From an uncultured Collinsella sp. (GTDB taxonomy: Bacteria; Actinomycetota; Coriobacteriia; Coriobacteriales; Coriobacteriaceae), in assembly GCA_900552755.1 (NCBI GenBank), contig USAY01000088.1, forward strand, positions 1 to 7,989: a DNA stretch of 7,989 bases, read 5' to 3'. Below, in pieces: positions 1-6,851 of this stretch (positions are counted from its first letter, which is position 1; every line of letters starts with the position of its first letter). Made by a program: the position numbers and the translations under genes. A model generated the notes under the pieces. That model searched no databases. It had not been told where the DNA came from and was given only the letters and a program-made list of their open reading frames with translations.

Positions 1-39
1 CGCTACTGGCCGCTCAACCGCATCGGCGCTATTGACTAA
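1..39 (+). CDS. 3' end of an unidentified upstream gene (12 codons)
   Basis: The window opens in an open frame that reads RYWPLNRIGAID and stops with TAA at 37-39. High GC and codon choice match glyQ downstream, so this is probably the C-terminus of a chromosomal gene in the same direction. In many bacteria recO or another DNA-maintenance gene precedes glyQ, but twelve residues are too few to identify this one. The 59-base gap to glyQ leaves room for a promoter, so co-transcription is undecided. Confidence 0.5.
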   Translation, partial: RYWPLNRIGAID

Positions 40-52
40 AAACCGCTATAGT
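32..52 (+). promoter_or_regulatory. Weak promoter-like elements upstream of glyQ
   Basis: TTGACT (32-37) overlaps the end of the upstream gene and TATAGT (47-52) lies 47 bases before the glyQ start. Each resembles a sigma-70 -35 or -10 box, but they are only 9 bases apart instead of about 17, so they cannot be one standard promoter. TATAGT could act alone as a -10 box with a poor -35. This is weak evidence. Confidence 0.2.
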
Positions 53-98
53 ACAGTACCTAACCGTGTAATCGTTTCGACGAGGGGATATTAGAGGC

Positions 99-1010
99 AT
101 GAACGCTTCATCGCTTTCCTTCCAAGACATCATCCTGCGCCTCCAGCAGTACTGGGGCGAGCAGGGCTGCGTCATTATGCAGCCCTATGACTCCGAGGTC
201 GGTGCCGGTACCTTCCATACCGCGACCACGCTGCGCTCGCTCGGTCCCGCCGAGTGGCGCACCTGCTATGCGCAGCCCTGCCGCCGTCCCGCCGACGGCC
301 GCTACGGCGAGAACCCCAACCGCATGCAGCACTATTATCAGTTCCAGGTGCTCATCAAGCCCTCGCCGGTCAACGCCCAGGAGCTCTACCTGGGTTCGCT
401 GGCCGCCATTGGCCTGGACCCCAACGACCATGACGTCCGCTTTGTCGAGGACGACTGGGAGAGCCCGACGCTCGGCGCCTGGGGTCTTGGCTGGGAGGTC
501 TGGCTCAATGGCATGGAGGTCACGCAGTTTACGTACTTCCAGCAGGTGGGCGGCATCGAGGTCGACCCCGTGCCCGTCGAGATCACCTATGGCCTGGAGC
601 GTATCGCCATGTACGCCCAGGGCGTCAACTCGGTCTACGACCTGGTGTGGAGCTATCTGCCCGACGGCACGCCCATGACCTACGGCGACGTGTTCCTGGA
701 GAACGAGCGCGAGTTCAGCGCTTACAACTTTGAGGTCGCCAACGTCGAAATGATGCGTCAGAAGTTTGACGACTACGAGGCTGAGTGCCACTCCTGCCTG
801 GAGCGCAAGCTGCCGCTGCCGGCATATGACTGCGTCATGAAGTGCAGCCATGCCTTCAACCTGCTCGATGCCCGCGGTGCGCTGTCCGCAGTCGAGCGCG
901 CCAACTACATCCTGCGCGTCCGCGCCGTCGCCAAGGCGTGCTGCGAGGCCTATATGGCCGAGGTCGCCGGAATCAACGAGAATGCCGATCAGGAAGGCGA
1001 GGTGGCGTAA
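99..1010 (+). CDS. glyQ: Glycyl-tRNA synthetase alpha subunit
   Basis: This is the catalytic subunit of the bacterial alpha2beta2 glycyl-tRNA synthetase, which activates glycine with ATP and charges tRNA-Gly in the cytoplasm. The 303-residue length is normal for the family. The class II aminoacyl-tRNA synthetase core is clear: the N-terminal FQDIILRLQQYWGEQGC block, class II motif 2 around residues 57-75 (YAQPCRRPADGRYGENPNR), the family block VEDDWESPTLGAWGLGWEVW at 116-135, and motif 3 around 161-171 (EITYGLERIAM). The ATG at 99 is preceded by GAGGGG at 82-87. A closer GAGG at 94-97 is too near to serve. Its stop lies 3 bases before the glyS start, so the two subunits are co-translated from one operon. 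Nothing is missing from the catalytic motifs. Confidence 0.97.
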   Translation: MNASSLSFQDIILRLQQYWGEQGCVIMQPYDSEVGAGTFHTATTLRSLGPAEWRTCYAQPCRRPADGRYGENPNRMQHYYQFQVLIKPSPVNAQELYLGSLAAIGLDPNDHDVRFVEDDWESPTLGAWGLGWEVWLNGMEVTQFTYFQQVGGIEVDPVPVEITYGLERIAMYAQGVNSVYDLVWSYLPDGTPMTYGDVFLENEREFSAYNFEVANVEMMRQKFDDYEAECHSCLERKLPLPAYDCVMKCSHAFNLLDARGALSAVERANYILRVRAVAKACCEAYMAEVAGINENADQEGEVA

Positions 1011-1013
1011 GCC

Positions 1014-3110
1014 ATGGCAGACGCTAAGGATTTCCTGTTTGAGATCGGTACGGAGGAAATGCCCTCTGCACCGCTGAACAATGCCGTCAAGCAGCTTGGC
1101 ACTATGATCGCCAAGGGTCTAGACGAGGCCGGTCTGGCCCACGGCGAGGTCCGCGTGATCTCGAGCCCGCGTCGCCTGGCTGCGCTCGTTGCCGACGTCG
1201 CCACCGCGACCGATGAGGTTCACGAGGTCAAACGTGGCCCTGCGGCAAACATCGCCTTCGATGCCGACGGTAACGCCACCAAGGCCGCCCAGGGCTTCGC
1301 CCGCAAGTGCGGTGTGGCTGCCGAGGATCTGGTCCGTCGCGAGGACACCGACGGCCGTGAGTACGTCTTTGCCGAGAAGAACATTCCTTCCGCCCCGGCC
1401 ACCCCGATCCTGACGGCCCTGTGCGAGAAGACCATCGCCGGTCTGCAATGGCCCAACTACCGCTCTCAGCGCTGGGGCCACGAGCGCGCCACGTTTGTAC
1501 GTCCGGTCCGCTGGATCTGCTGCCTTTTGGGCGAGGACGTCGTGCCCGTGTCGTTTGCCGACGTGACGAGCGGCAACACCACGCGCGGCCATCGCGTCCT
1601 GGGCCCCGGTGACCATGTGGTCGCCAGCCCCGCTGTTTACGAGCAGGTGCTCGAGGACGCCGGCGTGCTCTCTGCCGAGCGCCGTCGCGAGGCCATCCTT
1701 GCCGGAATCGCCGAGGTCGAGGCTGCCCGTCCTGGCTGCCACGTCGATACGCCCAAGAAGGTCTTCGATGAGGTCATCAACCTCTGCGAGTGGCCGACGG
1801 TGCTCGTCGGTACCTTCGATGAGGAGTTCCTCAAGGTCCCGCACGAGATCATCTGCGAGTCCATGCTCACCAACCAGCGCTACTTCCCGATTTATGACGG
1901 CGAGGGCAAGCTGACGCGTGAGTTCGTGATCGTCTCCAACAGCAAGCCCGAGAATGCCGAGCGCGTGATCGACGGCAACGAGCGTGTCGTTCGCGCCCGC
2001 CTGGATGACGCCAAGTTCTTCTACGAGGAGGATCTGAAGATCTCCCTCGACGAGTTCCGCGAGCGCCTGGCCAAGGTCGCCTTCCAGGAGAAGCTCGGCA
2101 GCGTGCTCACCAAGTCCGAGCGTATTGAGCAGCTCGCGCTCGCTATTGCCCGCGAGGCTCACCTGGGTGCCCACCTGGCCGCCGACGCCGCTCGCGCCGC
2201 TCACCTGTGCAAGGCCGACTTGGTGTCCAACGCCGTCGTCGAGTTCACGAGCCAGCAGGGCGTGATGGGCGGTTACTACGCCAGCGCGATGGGGGAGAAC
2301 GACGAGGTCGCTCACGCTATTCGCGATCACTATCGTCCCCGCTTTGCCGGTGACGAGCTCCCCGAGGGCACCGCTGGCTGCATCGTGGCCTGCGCCGACA
2401 AGCTCGATACCATTGCCGGCATCTTTGCCATCGGCGAGCCCCCGACCGGCTCTTCCGACCCGTACGCGCTGCGTCGTGCCGCCATCGGCATCATCAACAT
2501 CCTTCGCGACCGTCTGCCGATCGACCCCACGTCGCTCATCGACTTTGCGCTCGAGCTCTATAGCGAGCAGGGCATTGAGTTCGACGCCGCCGAGGTCGCC
2601 CAGCAGGTTCGCGACTTCTTCCACGGCCGTTTGGTGAGCATGGCCCGCGACGAGAAGATCCCGGCCGACACCGTTGCCGCCGTTTCCGCGGTGCACATTA
2701 TTGCCCCGTCGGTCTTCTTCGCCCGCTGCGCCGCCCTCGATGAGGCCCGCAAGAACGACGCCGAGACCTTCGACAACCTGGCGACCGCTTACGCCCGCGC
2801 GGCGCATATCTCCAAGTCCGAACTGGGCGCGGAGTACGATCGCGCTCTGATGGGCGAGGTCGAGCTTGCGCTTGCCGACGCCTCCGAGGCCGCTCAGACC
2901 GCCGTCGATGCCGCGCTTGCTACCGAGGATTATCCTGCCGCATTCGCTGCCCTCGCCGCCCTGCGTGCCCCCATCGACCGTTTCTTCGACGAGGTTATGG
3001 TCATGGACAAGGACGAGCAGCTCCGCGATAATCGCCTTAAGCTGCTCAACCGCTTCGAGGCCGTTTTCTCCGGCATCGCCAACATCGGTGAGCTTGCCCG
3101 CAAAAAGTAA
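1014..3110 (+). CDS. glyS: Glycyl-tRNA synthetase beta subunit
   Basis: This is the tRNA-binding beta subunit that pairs with GlyQ. At 698 residues it is of normal size (bacterial GlyS is about 690). The N-terminal LFEIGTEEMPSAPLNNAV (about residues 9-26) is the family signature. The middle carries the HD-like region with MGENDEVAHAIRDHYRPRF and the conserved SDPYALRRAAIGI. The C-terminal DALR-type anticodon-binding helix bundle ends with FFDEVMVMDKDEQLRDNR and NRFEAVFSGIANIGEL, near-canonical for GlyS. The gene follows glyQ after 3 bases and has purine-rich sequence (GGCGAGG) just upstream of its ATG. Base and codon use match glyQ. The split alpha/beta enzyme is the typical bacterial form, as opposed to the single-chain enzyme of archaea, eukaryotes and some bacteria. 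Confidence 0.97.
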   Translation: MADAKDFLFEIGTEEMPSAPLNNAVKQLGTMIAKGLDEAGLAHGEVRVISSPRRLAALVADVATATDEVHEVKRGPAANIAFDADGNATKAAQGFARKCGVAAEDLVRREDTDGREYVFAEKNIPSAPATPILTALCEKTIAGLQWPNYRSQRWGHERATFVRPVRWICCLLGEDVVPVSFADVTSGNTTRGHRVLGPGDHVVASPAVYEQVLEDAGVLSAERRREAILAGIAEVEAARPGCHVDTPKKVFDEVINLCEWPTVLVGTFDEEFLKVPHEIICESMLTNQRYFPIYDGEGKLTREFVIVSNSKPENAERVIDGNERVVRARLDDAKFFYEEDLKISLDEFRERLAKVAFQEKLGSVLTKSERIEQLALAIAREAHLGAHLAADAARAAHLCKADLVSNAVVEFTSQQGVMGGYYASAMGENDEVAHAIRDHYRPRFAGDELPEGTAGCIVACADKLDTIAGIFAIGEPPTGSSDPYALRRAAIGIINILRDRLPIDPTSLIDFALELYSEQGIEFDAAEVAQQVRDFFHGRLVSMARDEKIPADTVAAVSAVHIIAPSVFFARCAALDEARKNDAETFDNLATAYARAAHISKSELGAEYDRALMGEVELALADASEAAQTAVDAALATEDYPAAFAALAALRAPIDRFFDEVMVMDKDEQLRDNRLKLLNRFEAVFSGIANIGELARKK

Positions 3111-3117
3111 GCTATCC

Positions 3118-3131
3118 TGCGCATAAGCGCA
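3118..3131 (+). other. Small hairpin between glyS and the DUF299 gene
   Basis: TGCGC (3118-3122), loop ATAA, GCGCA (3127-3131) form a perfect 5-bp stem. It runs directly into AAAAGGAG (3131-3138), the ribosome binding site of the next gene. No T-run follows, so it is not a terminator. It may mildly affect mRNA stability or ribosome access, or be chance. Confidence 0.3.
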
Positions 3132-3144
3132 AAAGGAGCCCCGC

Positions 3145-4020
3145 ATGGATTGCCCGGTCACCGCTCGTCCCACCGTTATCGTTATCTCCGACTCGCTCGG
3201 TGATACCGCTTGTGAGGTGGTGCTTGCGGCGTCCGGGCAATTTGATGAAGGGGCTTTTCGTGTTTTACGTCTGCCTAAGGTGACCTCGGTGGAGCAGGTT
3301 AAGTCGTTTGTGGGTCCGCATGTCGATGCGGACCATCGCGATATCGCCGTATTCCACACAATTGTCGATCCGGCGCTTCGTGCTCGCGTGCTCGACTACT
3401 TGGGCATGCTGCACATTCGCTCGGTCGACCTGATCGGCCCGACGCTTGCCGTGCTGTCGTCGCTTATCGGCGTGCCGCCAAAAGGAGTGGCGGGTGTGAT
3501 CCATAAGACCGATGACCGGTATTTCCACCGCATCGAGGCCATGGAGTACTTTGTCGAGCACGATGACGGACGTGGTTGCGACGATCTGTCGGGTGCCGAT
3601 ATCGTGCTGCTGGGCGTGTCGCGCACATCCAAGACGCCGCTGTCGATGTATTTGGCCTATCAGGGCTACAAGGTCGCCAACGTTCCGTTGGCGCACGGTA
3701 TGGAGCCGCCCAAGTCGATTTACGAGGTAGACCCGATGCGGTTGTTTGGCCTGATTTCGACCGTCGACGTTATTTCTGAGATTCGCGATAGCCGCTTGGG
3801 CGACGACTATGCCCGTGCCGTCGCCGGCTCCTATGCCGAGCCCGAGAGCGTGCGAAGCGAGCTCGAGGAGGCTCGTGCTCTCATGAAGCGCCTGGGTTGC
3901 TTTGTAGTGCGTACCGACGGCAAGGCGATCGAGGAGAGCGCCTCCGAGATCATCGCTCACCTCGATGAGATCCAGGAAGCAAGGGCCCGCCGAGCCGCCC
4001 GCCGCGCCCAGCAGCGGTAA
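3145..4020 (+). CDS. yqfL: Pyruvate, phosphate dikinase regulatory protein (DUF299 family)
   Basis: This is a bifunctional ADP-dependent Ser/Thr kinase and Pi-dependent pyrophosphorylase that switches off and reactivates pyruvate phosphate dikinase (or PEP synthase) by phosphorylating and dephosphorylating a threonine in its active site. It controls pyruvate/PEP interconversion in the cytoplasm. The family is clear from IVISDSLGDTAC at the N-terminus (12-23), HKTDDRYFHRIEAMEYFVEH at 120-139 followed by DDG, and the P-loop-like GVSRTSKTPLS at 157-167. Length is 291 residues; homologues are about 270, and the excess is mostly an Arg/Ala-rich C-terminal tail. AAAAGGAG at 3131-3138 sits 6 bases before the ATG. 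The symbol is borrowed from Bacillus; the enterobacterial relative is ppsR. The target dikinase gene often lies beside it but is not in this window, where the downstream sequence is disrupted. Confidence 0.93.
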   Translation: MDCPVTARPTVIVISDSLGDTACEVVLAASGQFDEGAFRVLRLPKVTSVEQVKSFVGPHVDADHRDIAVFHTIVDPALRARVLDYLGMLHIRSVDLIGPTLAVLSSLIGVPPKGVAGVIHKTDDRYFHRIEAMEYFVEHDDGRGCDDLSGADIVLLGVSRTSKTPLSMYLAYQGYKVANVPLAHGMEPPKSIYEVDPMRLFGLISTVDVISEIRDSRLGDDYARAVAGSYAEPESVRSELEEARALMKRLGCFVVRTDGKAIEESASEIIAHLDEIQEARARRAARRAQQR

Positions 4021-4069
4021 CTACTGAGTAGCTAATTTGGCACGTGTCTCTATAGTATTGTCAAATCTC

Positions 4070-4243
4070 CTGGGACGAGCCCGCCCTCCTCGAGTCGCTC
4101 GGGAGGCTCGGCGTTGCAGAGACGGCGAGGCCGGACGGGGATTACCTCTTCGTGATGGAGGGGAACCCCGGCGCTGGAGGGCGACGGGGAGGCGCCTCGG
4201 GTGCAGCTACACAAGGGGGCCTGTCCACGAGGTCCACGTGCGG
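4070..4243 (+). pseudogene. GC-rich gene remnant, identity unknown
   Basis: This short segment is much richer in GC than the sequence to its right and ends at an abrupt composition change near 4244. On the + strand, from about 4070, it reads protein-like without a start codon: WDEPALLESLGRLGVAE, then TARPDGDYLFVMEGNPGA, after which it turns into low-complexity Gly/Arg sequence. The frame just next to it ends with VHEVHVREVN and a TAA at 4253-4255. This is what a decayed, frameshifted fragment of a chromosomal or transposase gene would look like. I do not recognise the family and could be reading meaning into GC-rich DNA. A stem of CCTCC/GGAGG and CGAG/CTCG around 4086-4108 has no T-run and is not a convincing terminator for the DUF299 gene. 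Confidence 0.3.
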
Positions 4244-4369
4244 GAAGTCAATTAATTTACCGTTCAAAAAGGGGGCAATGTGGGAAAGGGCCAAGCCGAC
4301 TATTGAAATGACGATAAAGACGAGGCATCCTGATGTATGTCGGAATATAGATAGGACAAAACGTATCAT
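4244..4369 (-). pseudogene. Truncated N-terminus of an ABC exporter (transmembrane start only)
   Basis: On the - strand an ATG at 4369 opens a frame beginning MIRFVLSIFRHTSG, followed by a hydrophobic helix (about residues 15-34) and then APFLNGKLIDF (32-42). The order short basic lead, long hydrophobic helix, and a P-x-L-x-GKLID turn is typical of the first transmembrane helix of ABC exporters with fused ATPase domains. After residue 42 the match ends at the GC-rich junction near 4244. The remaining ~500 residues, including all ATP-binding motifs, are absent, so it cannot work. It lies downstream of, and in the same direction as, the precursor, radical SAM and methyltransferase genes, where an export gene of such a cluster would be expected. 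The codon just before the ATG is TAG and there is no good ribosome binding site. Family assignment rests on ~40 residues and is tentative. Confidence 0.5.
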
Positions 4370-4448
4370 CTATATCGCTTCTATGAAACCCGATGCAAGT
4401 TCTTCTCAATCTCGAAATAGATTGAAGGCATTGAGAGGAACTTTATAC

Positions 4449-4495
4449 TACAAAAATCGTAGGTCTGCCACCTAGACAGAAGAAGTGATTTTGTA
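4449..4495. repeat. Imperfect inverted repeat in the gene-free stretch
   Basis: TACAAAAATC (4449-4458) and GATTTTGTA (4487-4495) are inverted copies differing by one A/T. Inside lies a second short pair, GTCT (4463-4466) and AGAC (4474-4477). This could be a weak hairpin at the end of a transcript from either side or a trace of a mobile-element end. No transposase is visible. Apart from this, 4370-4572 shows no gene I can support. Confidence 0.3.
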
Positions 4496-4572
4496 TGCGG
4501 AATCTTGCATTTTGAAAACCGGTGCCAACTATGAGGTGTGAGTCGGGCTCGGTAAAGCGCGGGGGAAATGAG

Positions 4573-4610
4573 ATAGGCTGCGCGTCATCAGAGAGTGGCG
4601 CGCAGCCTAT
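4573..4610 (-). terminator. Strong stem-loop downstream of the methyltransferase gene
   Basis: ATAGGCTGCGCG (4573-4584) and CGCGCAGCCTAT (4599-4610) form a perfect 12-bp stem with a 14-base loop. It begins 26 bases after the methyltransferase stop codon (4639-4637, - strand). The placement and GC-rich stem fit a terminator or 3' end stabiliser for the - strand operon. The sequence after the stem on the - strand (CTCATTTCCCCC) has only three T in a row, so it is not a textbook intrinsic terminator. It would separate the operon from the exporter remnant further on. Confidence 0.55.
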
Positions 4611-4636
4611 TGACCTGCTTTCGTATGACGGATGCT

Positions 4637-5779
4637 TTAGAGGATCCAGGGGCCAAGTGGGTTGCCATCTGCGGAGCAGTCTTGAATCGTTAGGATGGGA
4701 TTTTGAAAGGGCTGTCTCTCCCTCCACGCCTTCAAGTGATAGGTGCAGACGCGGTCGTAGTGGATTTTTTTGTATGCGCGCGATATCTGTTTTACAGCCT
4801 CCTCTTTGCTGGAATATTTTCCTGGAGCATGTGCAACAGATGTGCATGCGATACCGTCGATCCAGCCAGATTGGGGTCCGAGGTTAAAGCTCGAGATTAT
4901 TGTCAAGACGCCATTGAGGCCAGCTTGCAACAAATCGTTCTGTATTCGTTCAAATGCTGATTGATTGTTGGTTCCAAGGCCAATCATTCCAATTGCAGAG
5001 AGGTATCCGCTATCAGTGAGTTTATCTCCTGCACCTCGAATAACCTTGCTTGTGATGTTGAGGCCATCTGGGCCGCCATCGCCAACGAAGGGGTATGGTA
5101 CGTCTTCTGGGATTGGGAGCAAAGGAGGATTCACCGTAATGAGTTCATAGCTGCAAGAGCTTTCGATATTGTTTAGTGCGTTGTAGAGACTTCCGGTTAG
5201 AACAGTTAAATCTTCGCTAATACCATTGACCAGTGCGTTTAGTTGGCAGATTTCTGAGGCGATTGGATTGATATCTATCGCCGTGACGTGCATTCCAGAT
5301 TTTGCCAGTATGAGTGCCTGGATGCCTGGTCCAGAGCAGAGGTCTAAGGCATTCTTTCCGGGGGATGGGCTTAGCCGACGAGCGAGCCCAATTGAATCAG
5401 AGCCAAAATATAGTAAAGGCGAGGGTGATGGCGCATCGGCAAAAAGCCAGATGCCATGATATCGGATTAGAGATAAACCGGAAAGGGAGGCATTGCCATT
5501 GTGCTTGCTTAGCAGCCCGAGTGAGGCTATGGTTTCAACAGTGCCTTTCAGCAGACTTCTTTTTGCCACTTCTGAATCGAGATCAATCTCTCCACCTAGC
5601 ATCAGGAAGGAGACGATCTCTTGATGCTCCCTGTCAAGTTGATCCCAGATGCGATGCGCGCATTCAAAAGGATCTATAGATATGTCAAGTGTGTCTAAAA
5701 AATCTGTTACTCCAAGAGTGTCCAATCTACGGAGTGGATTACTCGAGAGCGAATTTAAAGAGGGTAGCACTTCAATCAT
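4637..5779 (-). CDS. Class I SAM methyltransferase, N-methyltransferase type (HemK/PrmC-like fold)
   Basis: This is a predicted S-adenosylmethionine-dependent methyltransferase of 380 residues. The first ~125 residues form an extra, mostly helical N-terminal domain. The Rossmann domain follows: YFGSDSIGLA (about 124-133), SAM-binding ALDLCSGPGIQAL (144-156), the acidic loop AIDINP (168-173), and NPPLLP (217-222), the (N/D)PP motif of enzymes that methylate amide or exocyclic amino nitrogens, such as PrmC on glutamine or DNA adenine methylases. A downstream GDGGPDGLN block is also common in PrmC-like enzymes. The start chosen is ATG 5779, overlapping the radical SAM stop by 8 bases (ATGATTGA). 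ATG 5794 or 5830 would add 5 or 17 residues with no better ribosome site. Given its partner, an Asn-rich precursor-like protein, side-chain amide N-methylation of Asn is the best guess. A housekeeping-like protein or small-molecule target is not excluded. Base composition is AT-richer than the glyQS region. Confidence 0.85.
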   Translation of the reverse strand: MIEVLPSLNSLSSNPLRRLDTLGVTDFLDTLDISIDPFECAHRIWDQLDREHQEIVSFLMLGGEIDLDSEVAKRSLLKGTVETIASLGLLSKHNGNASLSGLSLIRYHGIWLFADAPSPSPLLYFGSDSIGLARRLSPSPGKNALDLCSGPGIQALILAKSGMHVTAIDINPIASEICQLNALVNGISEDLTVLTGSLYNALNNIESSCSYELITVNPPLLPIPEDVPYPFVGDGGPDGLNITSKVIRGAGDKLTDSGYLSAIGMIGLGTNNQSAFERIQNDLLQAGLNGVLTIISSFNLGPQSGWIDGIACTSVAHAPGKYSSKEEAVKQISRAYKKIHYDRVCTYHLKAWRERQPFQNPILTIQDCSADGNPLGPWIL

Positions 5780-6851
5780 GTATATCAGACCCATTTCCGA
5801 TAAAGGTAGTCTCGAATTTAGTCTCGACAATCAAGTCGGCTGCCAGTTTAGGAGCTAGCTTTGCAAGACAGGTCTGTGCCTCTTTCGAGAGGGCGATGTC
5901 TTCGCAAATCTCGCATTGAGAGAGGTAGCTTGAGCGCCCAAATGAAGAAAGGCCTCCGCTCGTGCGCAAGTGCTTCAGCAGCCCTCCTGGTCCTATGTAT
6001 TGTATGTAATTAAGTAGGAGCAGCTGCAGTTCATTAATGTCATCCGTCAGATTGATTTTGCCAAGATCGAAAAGCCAAGTTCCCTCTGCATTTATTCCGC
6101 AGCAGGGTGCAAGATGGCAGTTTGGGGAAATAACGAAGTCTCGGCCGCAGTCGGAACAGTGTGACGCTAAGAGACGTGCCTGCGGTCGCGCATTTTGGTT
6201 GAGACTGAGATTTCGTGCGCGCCCAATTCGCGTGATGCCTGAATCCGTGATGAAGCGGGCTGGCGCGCTGGGAGGCTGGGTATTATCGTCGAACTGATGC
6301 AGGAGTGGAATGTCTTCATTAAGGTACTTGCACAGGTATGCCGGGCTGATTGTACTGTTGTTATCTCTGCAGACCGCAATGCCGAGAGTTTGAAAGCCCA
6401 TTGTTTTTGCTGAGTTCCAAAGGTTGCGCACATTCTCGAGGGGTATATATTCCGCATGAAAGTCGTCGCAGCTGATATTGATTTCGTCAAGGCCACATGA
6501 CTTCAATTCGTTGAGGAACGTTTCTGCGTCTCTTTCGCTTTTTGCCCACCACGCATTCGTTACAATTCGAGTAAAGAGTCCTAAAGAATTCGCATATGCG
6601 ATGGCCTCGAGAAGGTCATCGCCAAGAAGGGTGCATTCTCCGCCCGTAAACACAACAACACCACTTCCGACGCATACTTCGGCGAAGCTATCGATGAATT
6701 GCCGCATTTGGGGAAGAGTAAGCCTGTCACTGTTGTTCGGAGTGCAGCTCATCAGACAATGATCACACACAGCGCCACATTTATATGTTGTTATAAATGT
6801 CAGCATTCGAGGTCTGCGGAACAGCACGTGCTGCGAGCTTTCGGAAATCAT
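5772..6851 (-). CDS. Radical SAM enzyme with auxiliary-cluster cysteines (peptide-modifying type)
   Basis: This 359-residue enzyme is predicted to cleave SAM reductively and abstract a hydrogen from its substrate. The radical SAM CxxxCxxC motif is CGAVCDHC at residues 25-32. TGGE (69-72) is the SAM amino-group motif, and VTNAWWA and INISCDDFHAEYIP (about 124-137) are core strands. GRARNL (210-215) precedes a C-terminal cysteine region: C232, C235, C245, C250, C251, then C313 and C316. HCSDCGRDFVISPNCHLAPC resembles a SPASM/twitch auxiliary Fe-S domain, although the spacing is not canonical. Only ~15 residues precede the core, so there is no N-terminal recognition domain. The ATG at 6851 overlaps the precursor stop (ATGA) and has no own ribosome site, so it is likely translationally coupled. 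In proteusin pathways a radical SAM enzyme epimerises core residues; thioether or C-C crosslinking are alternatives. The core has no Cys, which argues against thioethers. Confidence 0.88.
   Translation of the reverse strand: MISESSQHVLFRRPRMLTFITTYKCGAVCDHCLMSCTPNNSDRLTLPQMRQFIDSFAEVCVGSGVVVFTGGECTLLGDDLLEAIAYANSLGLFTRIVTNAWWAKSERDAETFLNELKSCGLDEINISCDDFHAEYIPLENVRNLWNSAKTMGFQTLGIAVCRDNNSTISPAYLCKYLNEDIPLLHQFDDNTQPPSAPARFITDSGITRIGRARNLSLNQNARPQARLLASHCSDCGRDFVISPNCHLAPCCGINAEGTWLFDLGKINLTDDINELQLLLLNYIQYIGPGGLLKHLRTSGGLSSFGRSSYLSQCEICEDIALSKEAQTCLAKLAPKLAADLIVETKFETTFIGNGSDIHD

Noticed and set aside
108..851. Long - strand open frame opposite glyQ
   Set aside because: Shadow of glyQ, which has clear class II synthetase motifs; the antisense product is low-complexity Val/Leu/Gly sequence.
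1119..3359. Very long open frame (746 codons) on the - strand opposite glyS
   Set aside because: It is the antisense shadow of a GC-rich gene with strong third-position bias. GlyS on the + strand has full family motifs, and the - strand product shows no coherent domain.
3265..3960. - strand open frame opposite the DUF299 gene
   Set aside because: Antisense shadow of a recognised gene with a P-loop-like signature on the + strand.
4152..4475. + strand 107-codon open frame spanning the GC shift
   Set aside because: It crosses an abrupt composition junction, has no motif, and its right half is antisense to the exporter-like fragment.
4443..4847. - strand open frame (134 codons) in another frame at the methyltransferase 3' end
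   Set aside because: Out-of-frame shadow of the methyltransferase, extended by chance into the gene-free stretch.
4522..4887. + strand open frame across the end of the methyltransferase gene and the stem-loop
   Set aside because: It overlaps the intact methyltransferase in antisense, runs through the inverted repeat, and has no recognisable motifs.
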